DNA of 64,000 bases from an uncultured Erythrobacter sp. (GCA_947493165.1 CANLPY010000001.1:1402501-1466500); one strand, 5' to 3'. Numbered from the stretch's first letter, positions 52,672 to 62,258 are shown. Translations and numbers: made by a program. Notes: generated by a model from the sequence alone, not told the origin.

Positions 52672-54300
52672 CTACTCCCGGCGTTGCTCGTCTATAGGAG
52701 CCCAACGTACGCGTACCGGGCCAAAGCTCGGCTCGACGCTGACTTGTGCGCCTTGCTCAGCAAGGATTTCTGCAGCGCGCGCGGCGTTTTCACCGTTACC
52801 AACCAGTTCAATCGGGAGGTCGATACGTTGCCGCGCCCAAGCCACCACCAAAAGCGCTTGCGTACCGGCAACGGTCGGTTCCCCTTCCTCGTTGAACTCA
52901 ACAAGGTCAGGTAAGTCGCCGCGTGGTGGCAGCAATTCAATGGTCCACTCCGGCTCGGTCGCGGCAATGCGTTGTTCCAATGTGCGATAGGCGACCAATG
53001 ATGCCCCATCTAGCGGTTTTGCGCGAACCATCGCCTTGCGGCGGGTGCGATCAACCAGCACGTCTGCGTCGTCGACCCCCGCCACCAAAGCCAACCGCTT
53101 GGCCAAGTCGTCGGCCCGCGCGCTTTCTGCCGCCTCTTCGCGGTCGCGTGAGGCGGACAATTCCGCTTGTTCAGCCGCAGATGCGGTCGCTGCCTGCGAC
53201 TGGATCAGGGTCAGCTCAACAGGGCGCCCTAGACGCGATGCTAAAGCGCGCTCTGTCGCGACTTCAGCCTCGGGCCTCAATTGCGACGTGAAGACCGTTG
53301 CAAAAATCGATATGGACTCATTGCCAAATTCGATCTCTAGATCGCTTACACGCGAACGATCATCGAATTTCTCGACAATCTCGCTGCGCACGATCCGCTG
53401 CGCATTGGCTTCCCACGCAATCTGTTGCAGCGAAAACGCCAACGGAATTGCGAGGCCAAGGAATACGCTCGCCACAGCAACGTTCTGAAACAAAGTGTTG
53501 CGCTCACTTAAGGTGGTGCGAAAGCCGTAAAGGCGCGCCATGCCCCATGCGGTAAGCGCAATGGTGAGCAAGTTGGTCACATAAAGCAGCAGCGCACCGG
53601 AAAAGACCGTCCAGTTCCATGTCGCAAGGCCAAAGCCAACGGCAGCCAGCGGCGGCATCAAAGCGGTCGCAATCGCCACGCCTACAATCGTGCCCTCACG
53701 CCCGCGTATCATCGCATAGGCTCCCGCCAGCGCGGAAAACAATGCCACCATCAGGTCAAACAAATTCGGACGCGTGCGCGCTGCAATCTCTGGAGTGATG
53801 GTCTGTATCGGTGAGAAAAACACCAGCATGGCGCACAGCAAGACTGCTATAAGTGTGCCCCACGCCAAACTGCGCGCCGATTGCTTGAGCCAAGGGTAAT
53901 CGCCAATCGCCAAGGCAAAGCCCAAGCCCATGATTGGCCCCATCAACGGTGACAACAACATCGCGCCGATCACAACCGCTGGGGAAGAAAGCAGCATACC
54001 AAGAATTGCGATGCCGCCGCTCATCGCGGTCATGAACAAATAGCGCTCGGACAGAGCGCAATCCTCGCGCCGCTTTTCGATCACGCTGGTCTGGTTGACT
54101 GTGCCGACGACATCTTGAAGCCACCAACGCCGCACGCTGAACAGCACACGCGAAAAGGTTGAGCCGCTTCCCGCAACGGCAGCGGTGGGTACTGGGTCTG
54201 GATGACCCGTGGCCTTGGATGCGGCGCTGGGCGCCGCGACAGCTTCAGTATCGCTGCCACTCGGCCGTGTTGTTGACTTATTTTCCCCTTGATTTGACAT
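52672..54300 (-). CDS. DUF389/TIGR00341 family membrane protein
   Basis: A 542-residue protein. An N-terminal low-complexity cytoplasmic segment is followed by the DUF389 core with about six membrane helices (FLMAAMSG-like GGIAILGMLLSSPAVVIGAMLLSPLMGPIMG, GAYAMIRGREGTIVGVAIATALMPPLAAVGFG). The C-terminal half is soluble, alpha/beta and charged. The family has no settled role. ATG at 54300 was chosen; the frame opens at 54336. It diverges from the telA operon, with 232 bases between the starts. Confidence 0.82.
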   Translation of the reverse strand: MSNQGENKSTTRPSGSDTEAVAAPSAASKATGHPDPVPTAAVAGSGSTFSRVLFSVRRWWLQDVVGTVNQTSVIEKRREDCALSERYLFMTAMSGGIAILGMLLSSPAVVIGAMLLSPLMGPIMGLGFALAIGDYPWLKQSARSLAWGTLIAVLLCAMLVFFSPIQTITPEIAARTRPNLFDLMVALFSALAGAYAMIRGREGTIVGVAIATALMPPLAAVGFGLATWNWTVFSGALLLYVTNLLTIALTAWGMARLYGFRTTLSERNTLFQNVAVASVFLGLAIPLAFSLQQIAWEANAQRIVRSEIVEKFDDRSRVSDLEIEFGNESISIFATVFTSQLRPEAEVATERALASRLGRPVELTLIQSQAATASAAEQAELSASRDREEAAESARADDLAKRLALVAGVDDADVLVDRTRRKAMVRAKPLDGASLVAYRTLEQRIAATEPEWTIELLPPRGDLPDLVEFNEEGEPTVAGTQALLVVAWARQRIDLPIELVGNGENAARAAEILAEQGAQVSVEPSFGPVRVRWAPIDEQRRE

Positions 54301-54532
54301 CAAATTCCGCCGTCCTTGGTAGGTAATGCCGCTCAACTACTCGCAATTGCTGCGGAACGGAAGCACATGCTCGCAGCGACCATTCTCGCCGCTCGCTTTA
54401 GGATGGACGCGCGCCCACGGTTAGGGCACTATCTTGAACAATGTGTCTTAGATCACTAATACAGTTATAAGAAATGACATTCTGACACTATTGTCGCAGC
54501 ATAACTGGCTTTCAGGGAGTTGAATAAGCCCG

Positions 54533-55741
54533 ATGAATACGACGCAAACGACAACCAAGACCGAAACCGATTTTGAGCTGACCCCGCCTGATCCGGTTCC
54601 CGCGGTGGCCCCTGAAAAGGCCGCTGGCCTTGTGCCGGTTGATGCTGAGAAGCGGACCAAGCTGGATGAGAAGGTCGAAGGTTTTGTCACTGATCTCGTC
54701 TCAGAAGATGCCAACTCCCCCGCCTTTGGCGAAAAGGTCGATCAAATCACGCGCATGGGTCAGGAACAGATCCGCGCTGCGGCTGCCATGTCCAACCGTT
54801 TCTTGGATCGCCCGGTGCGCTCAATGGACGGAGATGGTTCGGTTGGCGCAGATTTGGCTGAGCTGCGCCGCACAGTCGAAGATCTAGACCCCGGCCGCAA
54901 AGGTAAATTGCGCGGCCGCAAGCTCTTCGGCATCATCCCATTCGGCAACAAGCTGCAAAACTATTTTGATAGCTACACATCTTCGCAGGGACACATTCAA
55001 TCCATCCTAGAGCGGCTCTCATCAGGCAAGAAAGAACTGCACGAAGATAACGCCGCGATTGACGTGGAACGCCAGAAATTGTGGGCGGCCATGGGCGAGC
55101 TGGAGCAGATGATCCACATCGCCAAAAAGCTCGATGCACGGCTTGAAGAAACCGCCAATGAGCTAGATGCGACCGATCCAGCCAAAGCAAAGGCGCTGCG
55201 CGAAAGTGCGCTGTTCTATGTTCGCCAACGTACACAGGATCTGCTGACGCAAATGGCAGTGAGCGTGCAGGGATACCTCTCGCTTGATTTGGTCAAGAAG
55301 AACAATGTTGAGCTGGTCAAAGGCGTTGACCGCGCCAGCACCACGACGGTAGGCGCATTGCGCACGGCGGTGACGGTGGCGCAGGCGATGACCAATCAGC
55401 GGCTGGTGCTCGGCCAAATTACCGCGCTCAATGAAACCACAAGCGGTATTATCGATTCCACCAGCACTCTGCTGCGCGAACAAACCGGCCAGATCCATGA
55501 GCAGGCCGCGTCCAGCACTATTCCGCTCGAAACGCTGCAACGCGCATTCCAGAACATCTATGACACCATGGACGAAGTCGATGAGTTTAAGGTGCGCGCG
55601 CTGCAAAATATGAAGCAGACGGTCACCGTGCTTTCGGATGAAGTCGAGAAGTCCAAGGGCTACATCGCCCGCGCCGAAGGTCAGGCTCAAGCAGAAGCCA
55701 AAGTTGCCGCTGAACCGTCGCTGTTGGCGCTGGAGGATTAA
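54533..55741 (+). CDS. TelA family toxic anion resistance protein
   Basis: A 402-residue helical cytoplasmic protein of the TelA/KlaA family. RGRKLFGIIPFGNKLQNYF, SLDLVKKNNVELVKGVDRASTTTVGALRTAVTVAQAM and TLQRAFQNIYDTMDEVDEFK are strong family blocks. The name comes from tellurite resistance, but the broader role may be in stress or cell envelope. Its stop overlaps the XpaC-like gene start (TAATG), so the two are coupled. Confidence 0.92.
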   Translation: MNTTQTTTKTETDFELTPPDPVPAVAPEKAAGLVPVDAEKRTKLDEKVEGFVTDLVSEDANSPAFGEKVDQITRMGQEQIRAAAAMSNRFLDRPVRSMDGDGSVGADLAELRRTVEDLDPGRKGKLRGRKLFGIIPFGNKLQNYFDSYTSSQGHIQSILERLSSGKKELHEDNAAIDVERQKLWAAMGELEQMIHIAKKLDARLEETANELDATDPAKAKALRESALFYVRQRTQDLLTQMAVSVQGYLSLDLVKKNNVELVKGVDRASTTTVGALRTAVTVAQAMTNQRLVLGQITALNETTSGIIDSTSTLLREQTGQIHEQAASSTIPLETLQRAFQNIYDTMDEVDEFKVRALQNMKQTVTVLSDEVEKSKGYIARAEGQAQAEAKVAAEPSLLALED

Positions 55742-56505
55742 TGCCAGATACGACACGCGAGTCCGATCAAATCCTTTCTGCTGCGGGCAAGAGCCTGCAA
55801 GTCCAACGCGAAGGCGGAACGCATCGTCCAGGCGACAGCATTGGCAAGGGATCCGCTGCGACCAAGCGAAAAAATTGGCTCAAACGCGCCAAGTATTTCG
55901 CTGGCGCGGTTCTCACCATTTTTGTGAGCGCCTCAGTGGCGGGCCTTGTGCTCGACGGCATAGGGTTTGCAGGCATCATGGCAGTGGCGCTCGCGGTAAT
56001 GGCTGCAGCTTATGTTTTCTCCAATTACCCAAAGGTCAAAATTCCCAAACGCACAGAGCTTAAGCAAGGCGAGCCTAAGCAAATGGTCGCCCGCACGGAA
56101 TTGTGGCTGGAATCTCAGCGCCCCGCCCTGCCCGCGCCTGCTGTCAAAGTCGTCGATCAGATCGGCGTCCAATTGGACGCGCTCGGTTTGCAATTGGAAA
56201 CAGTCGATCAAACGCACCCCAGCGTTGCTGAAGTGCGCGAGCTGGTGGGCGAATACATCCCTGAAACGATCGACAATTACCGTAAGATCCCTGAGCATCT
56301 GCGCGGCGAACAACATGTCGGCAAATCAGCTGACGACCGTCTTACAGCCAGCCTCGGCAAGATCAGTGGCGAGATTGACCGCGTGACCCGCCGATTAGCA
56401 GAAGGCGCGCTGGATGATCTCGCCATCAAGGATCGCTACCTTGAATACCGTTATGGCGGTGATGAAGCGCTCAGCGACAACACCTTATCGGACAAAAGCT
56501 CATGA
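55741..56505 (+). CDS. XpaC-like 5-bromo-4-chloroindolyl phosphate hydrolysis protein
   Basis: A 254-residue protein with two membrane helices (about 59-78 and 82-99) after a basic region, and a mostly helical C-terminal half (VDQIGVQLDALGLQLETVDQ, GEYIPETIDNYRKIP). XpaC and TelA are co-encoded in many bacteria, and the pair is found again here. The original phosphatase phenotype does not prove that it is an enzyme. It overlaps telA by one base and the next gene by four. Confidence 0.8.
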   Translation: MPDTTRESDQILSAAGKSLQVQREGGTHRPGDSIGKGSAATKRKNWLKRAKYFAGAVLTIFVSASVAGLVLDGIGFAGIMAVALAVMAAAYVFSNYPKVKIPKRTELKQGEPKQMVARTELWLESQRPALPAPAVKVVDQIGVQLDALGLQLETVDQTHPSVAEVRELVGEYIPETIDNYRKIPEHLRGEQHVGKSADDRLTASLGKISGEIDRVTRRLAEGALDDLAIKDRYLEYRYGGDEALSDNTLSDKSS

Positions 56506-56804
56506 GAGTGGCCTTGCCGCACGATCTAGGCCGCGAAGAAGTACGCCGCCGTATGCATGAGCATTCCGACAAGATCGGCAGCTATTTCCCTGAAGGCACA
56601 GCGCGAGTTGAAACAACTTGGCCGGAAGAAGACCGCATGGAGTTGCTGGTTACGGCTTGGGGTCAGCGAGTTGATGGCTATGTCGAGGTGCAGGATGCCC
56701 AGGTCATTATCGAATTTGATCTACCCGCTATCTTAGGCATGGCGCGGCCATTGATTGAACGCGCGATCCGCAAAGAAGGCGGCAAGCTGCTTGAGAAGCG
56801 ATGA
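56502..56804 (+). CDS. PHA granule-associated-like (PHA_gran_rgn) small protein
   Basis: A 100-residue protein of the polyhydroxyalkanoic acid system family: VALPHDLGREEVRRRMHEH, TTWPEEDRMELLVTAWGQRVDGYVEVQDAQVIIEFDLP and GMARPLIERAIRKEGGKLL. ATGA overlap with the XpaC-like gene makes it third gene of telA-xpaC-this. No PHA synthase is near, which suggests a role outside PHA for this member. Confidence 0.8.
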   Translation: MRVALPHDLGREEVRRRMHEHSDKIGSYFPEGTARVETTWPEEDRMELLVTAWGQRVDGYVEVQDAQVIIEFDLPAILGMARPLIERAIRKEGGKLLEKR

Positions 56805-56888
56805 AATCGGTTGTTAACCACGCTGGATCACGCGCAGGTTATTGATATTGCATCGTTAAAATTCTTCGAAATCGGACTAATTTCTGAC

Positions 56889-56917
56889 GCAGATGATTTG
56901 CATAATCGCAAATCTGC
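56889..56917. promoter_or_regulatory. Dyad upstream of the heme oxygenase gene
   Basis: ATTTGC (56896) and GCAAAT (56908-56913) flank ATAATC, and GCAGA and TCTGC extend the arms with a two-base bulge on the left. TTGACG at 56939-56944 could be the -35 box of the downstream gene. The dyad lies about 100 bases before the proposed start. Confidence 0.35.
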
Positions 56918-57010
56918 TGCCAAGGCTGTCAACTCAATTTGACGTTTCTCATGTCACTTTGATGGAATTCGGGAGCATTAGTTATCGGCGAACCGGTTGA
57001 CGAAACGACT

Positions 57011-57796
57011 TTGCGCAACGCCTTGCGCGCTGCCACCGCTCGGTCCCACGATCAGTTGGATCAGGCCATGCGCTCAGTGGCTGGCTGGACCGAACCCGCT
57101 GAATATTCATTGTTTCTTGCGATGCAGCACCGGTCGCGCGCAGGGATTGAACTATGGCTTGGGCGACATGCCCCGACGAAGCTCTCACCGCCGCCGCAAT
57201 GCTCACTAATTGCGGATGATCTGGGTCTGATGGATACGCCTTACCCAACTGAATATCCCGCGTTTGAGCCTAGCGGACCCACTGATCATCCATCTGAAGC
57301 TGCGGTTTTAGGTGTTGCATGGGTGTTGGCAGGTTCATCCCTAGGCAATCGCGCTATCCTGCATGATCTTCGCCGGAATGGGCACGCCGATTGGCCTCAC
57401 GCTTTTCTGGGCGATAACAACATGCTGGCGTTCTGGAACGACCTGCGTCCCATGATTGAAGTGCCAGCCAATATCGAAACGGTGGAGACAAGTGTCGCTG
57501 CCGCACAGGCCACATTCGCCCATTTCATTGACGTGGCGACTAAGGGGCCGAATGAAGCGATAGGCAAGCGGTCTGAAAACGACCCGGACCAACTTCTGAA
57601 ATCGGCCTCAGATGCAGAGGTTGAGGCCGTGCTAGTCAAAAGCTCCAAAAGCACCGCAAGAATTACTCAGGCGTCAGAAATGGCCGATGATCCTGCTGAT
57701 GTTCCAATAATCGACGCGCCGATTGCCCGTGGCAAAAAATCACAGGCCATAATTACGCGCCCCGAAGATCCCAAAACCCAAAGTGTATCCGTATGA
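57011..57796 (+). CDS. bphO: Biliverdin-producing heme oxygenase (BphO-like) with long C-terminal tail
   Basis: A 261-residue protein. The first 180 residues are a bacterial heme oxygenase: ALRAATARSHDQLDQAM gives the proximal heme His13, and AVLGVAWVLAGSSLGNRAIL is the conserved distal helix. It makes the biliverdin chromophore for the phytochrome that follows. About 80 further residues are low-complexity Asp/Ser/Lys/Pro-rich and look disordered. No ATG is in frame before the conserved part; I use TTG at 57011, with open frame back to 56963. It overlaps the phytochrome by four bases (ATGA). Confidence 0.85.
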   Translation: MRNALRAATARSHDQLDQAMRSVAGWTEPAEYSLFLAMQHRSRAGIELWLGRHAPTKLSPPPQCSLIADDLGLMDTPYPTEYPAFEPSGPTDHPSEAAVLGVAWVLAGSSLGNRAILHDLRRNGHADWPHAFLGDNNMLAFWNDLRPMIEVPANIETVETSVAAAQATFAHFIDVATKGPNEAIGKRSENDPDQLLKSASDAEVEAVLVKSSKSTARITQASEMADDPADVPIIDAPIARGKKSQAIITRPEDPKTQSVSV

Positions 57797-60342
57797 ATTT
57801 TGCTTCTAAAAAACCTAGCTTGACCGAGTGTGATCGTGAGGCAATCCATCACATTGCGCTCGTTCAACCATTCGGCGGACTAATCGCGCTTAACGCCGAT
57901 TGGTTTGTCGCTCACCGATCAATCAATTGCGGTGATCTGCTTGGTCTTGAGGCCAACCCAGAGATCGGTCAGGAAATCTCAGCCTATCTGCAACCATATG
58001 CGCTGCAAGTTCTCCGAGAAGCCTTGGAAAGGCTGGCCGGACCCGATCAGGTTGAGCGACAATTTGGATTGCGCTTAACGCATGGCGGTGACCTGTTCGA
58101 CGTCGCGATCCACAGCACCGATAGCAATATCATCATTGAGTTTGAGCGGCACGAAGAGGCGGACTACGCCAACCATCTTTCTATGTTGGGCCCGGCGCTG
58201 TCGCGGTTGGAAAAGTTCAGCGATCTTGCTTCATTGAGCGAAAATGCAGCAGTCATTGCACGTGAATTGCTCGGATATGATCGGGTGATGGTTTATCGCT
58301 TTCATCCCGATGATAGCGGTGAAGTGATCGCGGAGGAACGCCGCAATGACTTGGAGCCCTATCTTGGACTGCGTTATCCGCGCGCTGACATTCCTCAACA
58401 AGCACGCGATTTGTTCCGCCGCAACAAAGTGCGCGTCATCAGCGATATGTTCGCCCAGCCAGTTCCGATTGAGCCGCAGTTAGGACTGGATAGCGAGCCG
58501 TTAGACCTTTCGATGAGCGGGCTGCGCGCCCATTCAGAGATGCACATTGAATACATGCGCAATATGGGGGTTCACGCCTCGCTGGCAATCGCCATCGTCG
58601 TTCAGGGTCAGCTCTGGGGCATGATCTCCTGCCACCACTATTCCGCTAAGACGCCGCCATATTCATTGCGTACGGTCGCAGAAACATTTTCACAGATGTT
58701 CTCACTGATGCTTGATCGAATGCTGATCAAGCAAGCTGAGCACACAAGGAAACGCGGGCGAGCGCTGCACGATCAACTGATGATGCGGCTTGCAGGCGGC
58801 ACATCGCTCAGTAATAACCTTCCCTTGCTTGATACGCTGTTGGTTGATCTAATCCCGCATGATGGCTCTTCAGCGTGGATAGACGGTGTGTATAGTTTTC
58901 GAGGTGCTGCCCCCACGAAGGAGCAATTCCTCAATTTGCTCCCTGCTCTGAATAGCGCCCCGATAAGCAGCATTGTGGCAACGCACGCACTGGTCGAGCA
59001 GATACCCCAAGCGCAACCATTTTCTGAAGAAGTCGCAGGCGCGATGGTGCTTCCGATATCTCGATACCCGCGCGATTTTGTGGTTCTGTGGCGCAAACCT
59101 CTTGCAAAGATTGTGACTTGGGCAGGCGATCCATCGAAAGCGAAGAGCACTGAAGGAGAGCGGCTGTCCCCGCGCGGCAGTTTCGATGCATGGCATGAAG
59201 CTGTTGAGGGTCTCAGCACCGAATGGAGCGAGGACGAGCAGCAAATCGCTGAAAGCCTTCGCATCACTTTGCTCGAAGTTGTCCTGCGTATGACTGATGA
59301 AGTTGCTCGTGAACGCAGCCGCGCTCAAGAACAGCAAGAACTGCTTATCGCGGAATTGAACCACCGCGTGCGCAACATACTCAATTTGATCCGCAGCCTC
59401 GTTAATCAGTCACAGCACGATGCCACCAGCATCATCGATTTCAGCAAGATCATTGGCGGGCGGATTAATGCTCTTGCAAGCGCGCATGACAACATCACGC
59501 GCGAAAACTGGGCTCCGGCTCCTGTCACTGCGCTGATTGAAACCGAATTGGAAGCCTATCTTCAGGAGAAACGCGAACGCATGTTTCTGACCGGTGATGA
59601 GGTTCTGATTAAGCCAGAAGCTTACACCGTGCTTGCACTCGTTGTGCACGAACTGGTCACAAATTCGGCTAAATATGGATGCCTATGCGACAGTCACGGC
59701 CAGTTGCGCGTCGATTTATCACGCTCTGAAAATGGTGGACTGCTTATCGAATGGAAAGAAAGCGGCGGACCTCCGGTCAAACCACCGACCCGCCGCGGGT
59801 TCGGCTCAACCATAATTGAACGCTCGATCCCATATGAGCTGAAGGGCGAAGCGGAACTGCGGTTTAAGCTCGCCGGATTGGAAGCGAGCTTCACGATCCC
59901 AGCTCAATTTATCGTCACCCCGTCGCCCGAAGACATAGCCGCATCTACGGCGAAGGCCGCGAAAAAAGAGGCGTTACAGGCCCAAGTTGCAAGGCTCCCC
60001 AACCATGTTTTGGTGGTCGAAGACAGCATGATTATCGCCCTCGACACCGAAGAAAACTTAAAGCGGCTCGGTGTGCCAAAGGTTAGTGTCGCCAGCAGCG
60101 TCGCCGGAGCCTTAGAGGCAATAAAGGTCCATAAGCCCGACTTTGCCATACTGGATTTCAACCTTGGCGCTGAATCCAGCACGCCCGTAGCCAGCGCATT
60201 GAGCGAAGTTGGCGTGCCATTCGTCTTGGCGACAGGCTATGGCGATATGGAAAGTCAGCTTGAGGACATTGGTGCACAAGCGCTTTTGCGAAAACCATAT
60301 GGCCGCGATGAGATACGCAGCGTTTTAGGCGTGACGGATTAA
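57793..60342 (+). CDS. bphP: Bacteriophytochrome hybrid histidine kinase (HWE/HisKA_2 type)
   Basis: An 849-residue light sensor. Cys13 in LTECDREAI binds biliverdin. PAS, GAF (about 150-315, with RYPRADIPQQAR and LRAHSEMHIEYMRNMGVHASL) and PHY domains follow. The kinase has His524 in ELNHRVRN and an ATPase with HELVTNSAKYG. The chain ends in a receiver domain with phospho-acceptor Asp788 in AILDFNLG. Cytoplasmic. A red/far-red switch is expected. Its partner is the co-translated heme oxygenase; no separate response regulator is next to it, as the receiver is built in. Confidence 0.95.
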   Translation: MNFASKKPSLTECDREAIHHIALVQPFGGLIALNADWFVAHRSINCGDLLGLEANPEIGQEISAYLQPYALQVLREALERLAGPDQVERQFGLRLTHGGDLFDVAIHSTDSNIIIEFERHEEADYANHLSMLGPALSRLEKFSDLASLSENAAVIARELLGYDRVMVYRFHPDDSGEVIAEERRNDLEPYLGLRYPRADIPQQARDLFRRNKVRVISDMFAQPVPIEPQLGLDSEPLDLSMSGLRAHSEMHIEYMRNMGVHASLAIAIVVQGQLWGMISCHHYSAKTPPYSLRTVAETFSQMFSLMLDRMLIKQAEHTRKRGRALHDQLMMRLAGGTSLSNNLPLLDTLLVDLIPHDGSSAWIDGVYSFRGAAPTKEQFLNLLPALNSAPISSIVATHALVEQIPQAQPFSEEVAGAMVLPISRYPRDFVVLWRKPLAKIVTWAGDPSKAKSTEGERLSPRGSFDAWHEAVEGLSTEWSEDEQQIAESLRITLLEVVLRMTDEVARERSRAQEQQELLIAELNHRVRNILNLIRSLVNQSQHDATSIIDFSKIIGGRINALASAHDNITRENWAPAPVTALIETELEAYLQEKRERMFLTGDEVLIKPEAYTVLALVVHELVTNSAKYGCLCDSHGQLRVDLSRSENGGLLIEWKESGGPPVKPPTRRGFGSTIIERSIPYELKGEAELRFKLAGLEASFTIPAQFIVTPSPEDIAASTAKAAKKEALQAQVARLPNHVLVVEDSMIIALDTEENLKRLGVPKVSVASSVAGALEAIKVHKPDFAILDFNLGAESSTPVASALSEVGVPFVLATGYGDMESQLEDIGAQALLRKPYGRDEIRSVLGVTD

Positions 60343-60363
60343 GGTTAGACCGAGGTGAGCGTT

Positions 60364-61218
60364 TTACTTCGCCATGATCAACAGGGTCGTTCCCGCGTCG
60401 GCAAAATCGATCGCACCTATGCCACTCGCGATAACGCATTCACCGGTAGTGGCTGTTACTTTTTCCGACCCATCAAAGAACGCTAAGGTTCCATCAATCG
60501 GCAATGCCAACATTGTAAGCGCAAAATCGGCACACGTTGATGCGTCTGGTGAACCTACAATGCGGTCGATGCGAAAATGGTTCGCATCAAACAGAGTTTG
60601 CCCGCGTTCTGCCACGCCAGAGCGGTACTGCGCAGCATAGGGCCCGCCGTCAGCAACCGCGATAGCACGCTCCAAATGTAACTCACGCGGGCGTCCATAA
60701 TCAAACAGCCGAAATGTCGTATCGCTGTTCTGCTGGACTTCAACTAGCGACAGACCAGGCCCAATGGCGTGCACCGTGCCAGCTGGCAGATAGAATAAGT
60801 CACCGGACTTCGCCTCATACCAAGTGAGCAGGCTCTCAATCGCGCCGCTGGTAGCAGCCTCAGCCATCGCTTCGGGTGAGATCACCTCATCAAAACCAAT
60901 CGCCAATGTCGCACCTGGCTCTGCATCGAGCACCAGCCAGCATTCCTCTTTCCCCGCCTCCCCTGGCAGCGCCTGCGCATCAGATGGGTGGACTTGAACT
61001 GACAGCTTCTCGCTGGTGAACAAATATTTGACAAGCAGCTCATTCAATTCAGGTGGCGGATCAAACCATATCTCGCCGATCCGCGCGTCCCCGAACACCT
61101 GAAAAGGCCTTGGCAAAAGATCGCGGCCCCATACCTTTTCCACCGCCTGCGTGGTCAGTTTGCGGGCAATGTTAGTGGCTGATGCCCCTAGAAATGAGCG
61201 GGAATGAGGCGCATTCAT
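60364..61218 (-). CDS. manA: Mannose-6-phosphate isomerase, class I
   Basis: A 284-residue short type of phosphomannose isomerase. SVQVHPSD gives Gln/His zinc ligands, GKEECWLVLDAEPGATLAIGF the Glu, and YLPAGTVHAIGPGLSLVEVQQNSDTTFRLFDYGR the central cupin with the other ligand His. It converts fructose-6-phosphate to mannose-6-phosphate. The ATG at 61218 overlaps the manC stop (ATGA), so manC-manA are one operon. Its end is 22 bases from the convergent phytochrome end. Confidence 0.9.
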   Translation of the reverse strand: MNAPHSRSFLGASATNIARKLTTQAVEKVWGRDLLPRPFQVFGDARIGEIWFDPPPELNELLVKYLFTSEKLSVQVHPSDAQALPGEAGKEECWLVLDAEPGATLAIGFDEVISPEAMAEAATSGAIESLLTWYEAKSGDLFYLPAGTVHAIGPGLSLVEVQQNSDTTFRLFDYGRPRELHLERAIAVADGGPYAAQYRSGVAERGQTLFDANHFRIDRIVGSPDASTCADFALTMLALPIDGTLAFFDGSEKVTATTGECVIASGIGAIDFADAGTTLLIMAK

Positions 61219-62258
61219 TGCTTGCTCGCCCCTTGCAAATTGCCAACTTTTTGCGCGTCTTCGTGCGAGGTGACCAGCACCTCGTCGCCGTTGACGATAA
61301 TGCAAACATTTTTGAGGCCAATTGCCGAAATACGGGGCCCATCGCTAATCGTCAGCACGTTTTCACATTCGACCAGGTCAGCACTCTCAGCCGTGACATT
61401 ACCCTCTCCGTTACGATCCAAAGCGTCATGCAGGGCTGCCCAATTGCCAATATCCGACCACCCCATTGCTGCGGTAACCATCGCTGCCCGATCAGTATTC
61501 TCCATCACAGCGTAATCGACCGATTCGCCCTTGATTTGTGAGAATGCCTCAGGCTCTGGATGAAACCGCTGACCTTCCGCGCGGCCTTGTGCGACTGAAC
61601 GCGAAACCGCATCAGCCATGGCAGGGCGATGGACTGCAAGTTCGCTCAAAAACGCTCCGGCCCGGAAGGCGAAAATGCCGCCGTTCCAGCTGTAATTGCC
61701 GCTTTTAAGATAGGCCGTAGCCCTTTCGAGATCGGGCTTTTCGACAAATGCATCGACAGCAAAACCAGCAGCCAAAGCGGCACCCTGCTTGATATAACCG
61801 TAACCCGTTTCAGGCCGGTCTGCAGCGATGCCGAACGACACCAAATAATCCTGACGCGCAAGCTCGGCTGCTTGCAGGGCAGCTGCGCAAAAGGCGGTTT
61901 CGTCCGCAATGTGATGATCACTTGGGCACACGAGCATGATCGCATCGGGATCTAGGCGTGCTGCAGCCAGTGCAATCGCTGGCCCAGTGTTGCGAGCGGC
62001 AGGTTCAATGATTAGGGTCGCAGCGCTCTTTTGTGGCACTTGCTGCTCGATCAATTTGGCGTGATGAGCGCCTGCAACAATAACTGGAGCAGCAAAAACG
62101 TCCCGGTCGCTCGCGCGACCGATTGCTTGCTGAAATAGGGTCTGTTTGCCGGTCAGCGGCAAAAATGGCTTCGGTTTCGCCTCACGGCTCACCGGCCATA
62201 GGCGGGTACCGCTGCCGCCGCACAGGATTACAGGATGGATGGCTCTTTGCTTGCTCAT
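61215..62258 (-). CDS. manC: Mannose-1-phosphate guanylyltransferase
   Basis: A 347-residue nucleotidyltransferase that makes GDP-mannose. ILCGGSGTRLWPVSREAKPKPFLPL is the nucleotide loop, VCPSDHHIADETAF the metal site, GYIKQG and VEKPDLERA the sugar site, and YAVMENT later. The C-terminal isomerase cupin of bifunctional ManC is lacking; that activity is provided by the adjacent manA. It feeds exopolysaccharide or O-antigen synthesis; phosphomannomutase is not in the window. Confidence 0.94.
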   Translation of the reverse strand: MSKQRAIHPVILCGGSGTRLWPVSREAKPKPFLPLTGKQTLFQQAIGRASDRDVFAAPVIVAGAHHAKLIEQQVPQKSAATLIIEPAARNTGPAIALAAARLDPDAIMLVCPSDHHIADETAFCAAALQAAELARQDYLVSFGIAADRPETGYGYIKQGAALAAGFAVDAFVEKPDLERATAYLKSGNYSWNGGIFAFRAGAFLSELAVHRPAMADAVSRSVAQGRAEGQRFHPEPEAFSQIKGESVDYAVMENTDRAAMVTAAMGWSDIGNWAALHDALDRNGEGNVTAESADLVECENVLTISDGPRISAIGLKNVCIIVNGDEVLVTSHEDAQKVGNLQGASKQ

